A stretch of 5,245 nucleotides of DNA from Methanosuratincolales archaeon. GTDB lineage: Archaea; Thermoproteota; Methanomethylicia; Methanomethylicales; Methanomethylicaceae. A model generated the notes under the pieces. It saw only the letters and a list, made by a program, of their open reading frames with translations. It was not told the origin of the DNA and did not search any database. Within the stretch, counting starts at the first letter, position 1. The number at the start of each line of letters is the position of its first letter. Below are positions 4,876 to 5,245 of this stretch, piece by piece. The stretch is taken from positions 1 through 5,245 of the forward strand of contig CALGKV010000141.1 of assembly GCA_937930465.1 (NCBI GenBank). Direction: 5' to 3'. A program made the position numbers and the translations under genes.

Positions 4876-5245
4876 CTAGCCTTGGGCAGCGATCATTTCG
4901 GACCGGGCAAGGCTACCTGTGAACACAGTTGAAAGATGGCTACGCAGCGTGTATTCGGCAATCCCGACATCCTTGGAAAACTGTGACTTGGTAAGTATGC
5001 TTTCGGTCGATCTTGACTCTGCAAGCATCTTGTTGGCTAGGAAGATTGCCGATGCCGCAAGGAGGTACGGGTTTTTGCCAGATCTGCGGGGCGGAGGGAG
5101 ACCCGCGAGCAATGCTTTCGCCATCGATAAGAGTCTCTTGAAGTATTCGTCCGGTTCGAAACCGATGAGTCGGATCCTGACTTGTATGAAAGGGGAGGCC
5201 CGCAGCTTTTCTACAACCCTGCCGAGATAATCCTCTGACTGATGG
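4876..5245 (-). CDS. Transcription initiation factor B (TFB/TFIIB-like), C-terminal part; 5' end outside window
   Basis: TFB binds the TATA-binding protein and promoter DNA and recruits archaeal RNA polymerase. The visible 122 residues, open to the right edge (frame from 5244), cover the second cyclin-like repeat: an opening helix region (EDYLGRVVEKL), GKNPYLLAASAIFLANKM matching the conserved family pattern GKSP-x-LAAAAIY, and a C-terminal helix-turn-helix (QFSKDVGIAEYTLRSHLSTVF) that in the family contacts the BRE next to the TATA box. It is divergent: a Pro/Arg-rich insertion (LPPPRRS) precedes the GKNP motif, and the loop before the HTH is longer than usual. Full-length TFBs have about 300 residues, so the zinc ribbon, B-finger and first repeat lie beyond the window. 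The ATG at 5124 is internal to the domain and is not the start. The gene is convergent with the pilin cluster. Confidence 0.82.
   Translation of the reverse strand, partial: HQSEDYLGRVVEKLRASPFIQVRIRLIGFEPDEYFKRLLSMAKALLAGLPPPRRSGKNPYLLAASAIFLANKMLAESRSTESILTKSQFSKDVGIAEYTLRSHLSTVFTGSLARSEMIAAQG

Overview
This window looks archaeal, with roughly half G+C by eye. The last gene (minus strand, cut by the right edge) encodes the second cyclin-like repeat of a transcription factor B (TFB/TFIIB family), which bacteria lack. Several starts carry Shine-Dalgarno sequences matching parts of GGAGGTGATCC, and AT-rich TATA-like boxes lie in the divergent intergenic gap. I cannot assign a phylum from the sequence alone.

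Layout. Bases 1-106 hold no convincing gene, only short repeats and a hairpin that may end the minus-strand operon. Bases 107-3535 are a tightly packed minus-strand operon. In transcription order it has a 47-48 residue helical protein, a GspE/VirB11-superfamily secretion ATPase of about 570 residues with an unusual cysteine-rich N-terminus, and two small TadB/TadC (GspF/FlaJ-like) membrane proteins of 264 and 263 residues. Bases 3536-3630 form a divergent promoter region with two TATA-like boxes either side of a C5/G5 palindrome. Bases 3631-4828 are a plus-strand operon of four small genes that overlap or nearly abut. All have hydrophobic N-termini, and at least one has a class III (type IV prepilin) signal peptide. 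Bases 4829-4875 are a convergent gap with a perfect hairpin and an oligo-T terminator. Bases 4876-5245 are the partial TFB.

Working together. The ATPase would power assembly on a platform made by the paired membrane proteins, and the plus-strand genes would supply the pilin-like subunits. This is the core of an archaeal type IV pilus-like or Tad-like machine. No prepilin peptidase is present here. The pilus type, its substrate and its biological role cannot be read from the sequence. The most unusual points are the cysteine cluster on the ATPase, its divergent nucleotide-site motifs, the run of very small candidate subunit genes, and a prepilin-like signal that runs upstream of the only ordinary start codon of the fourth small gene.
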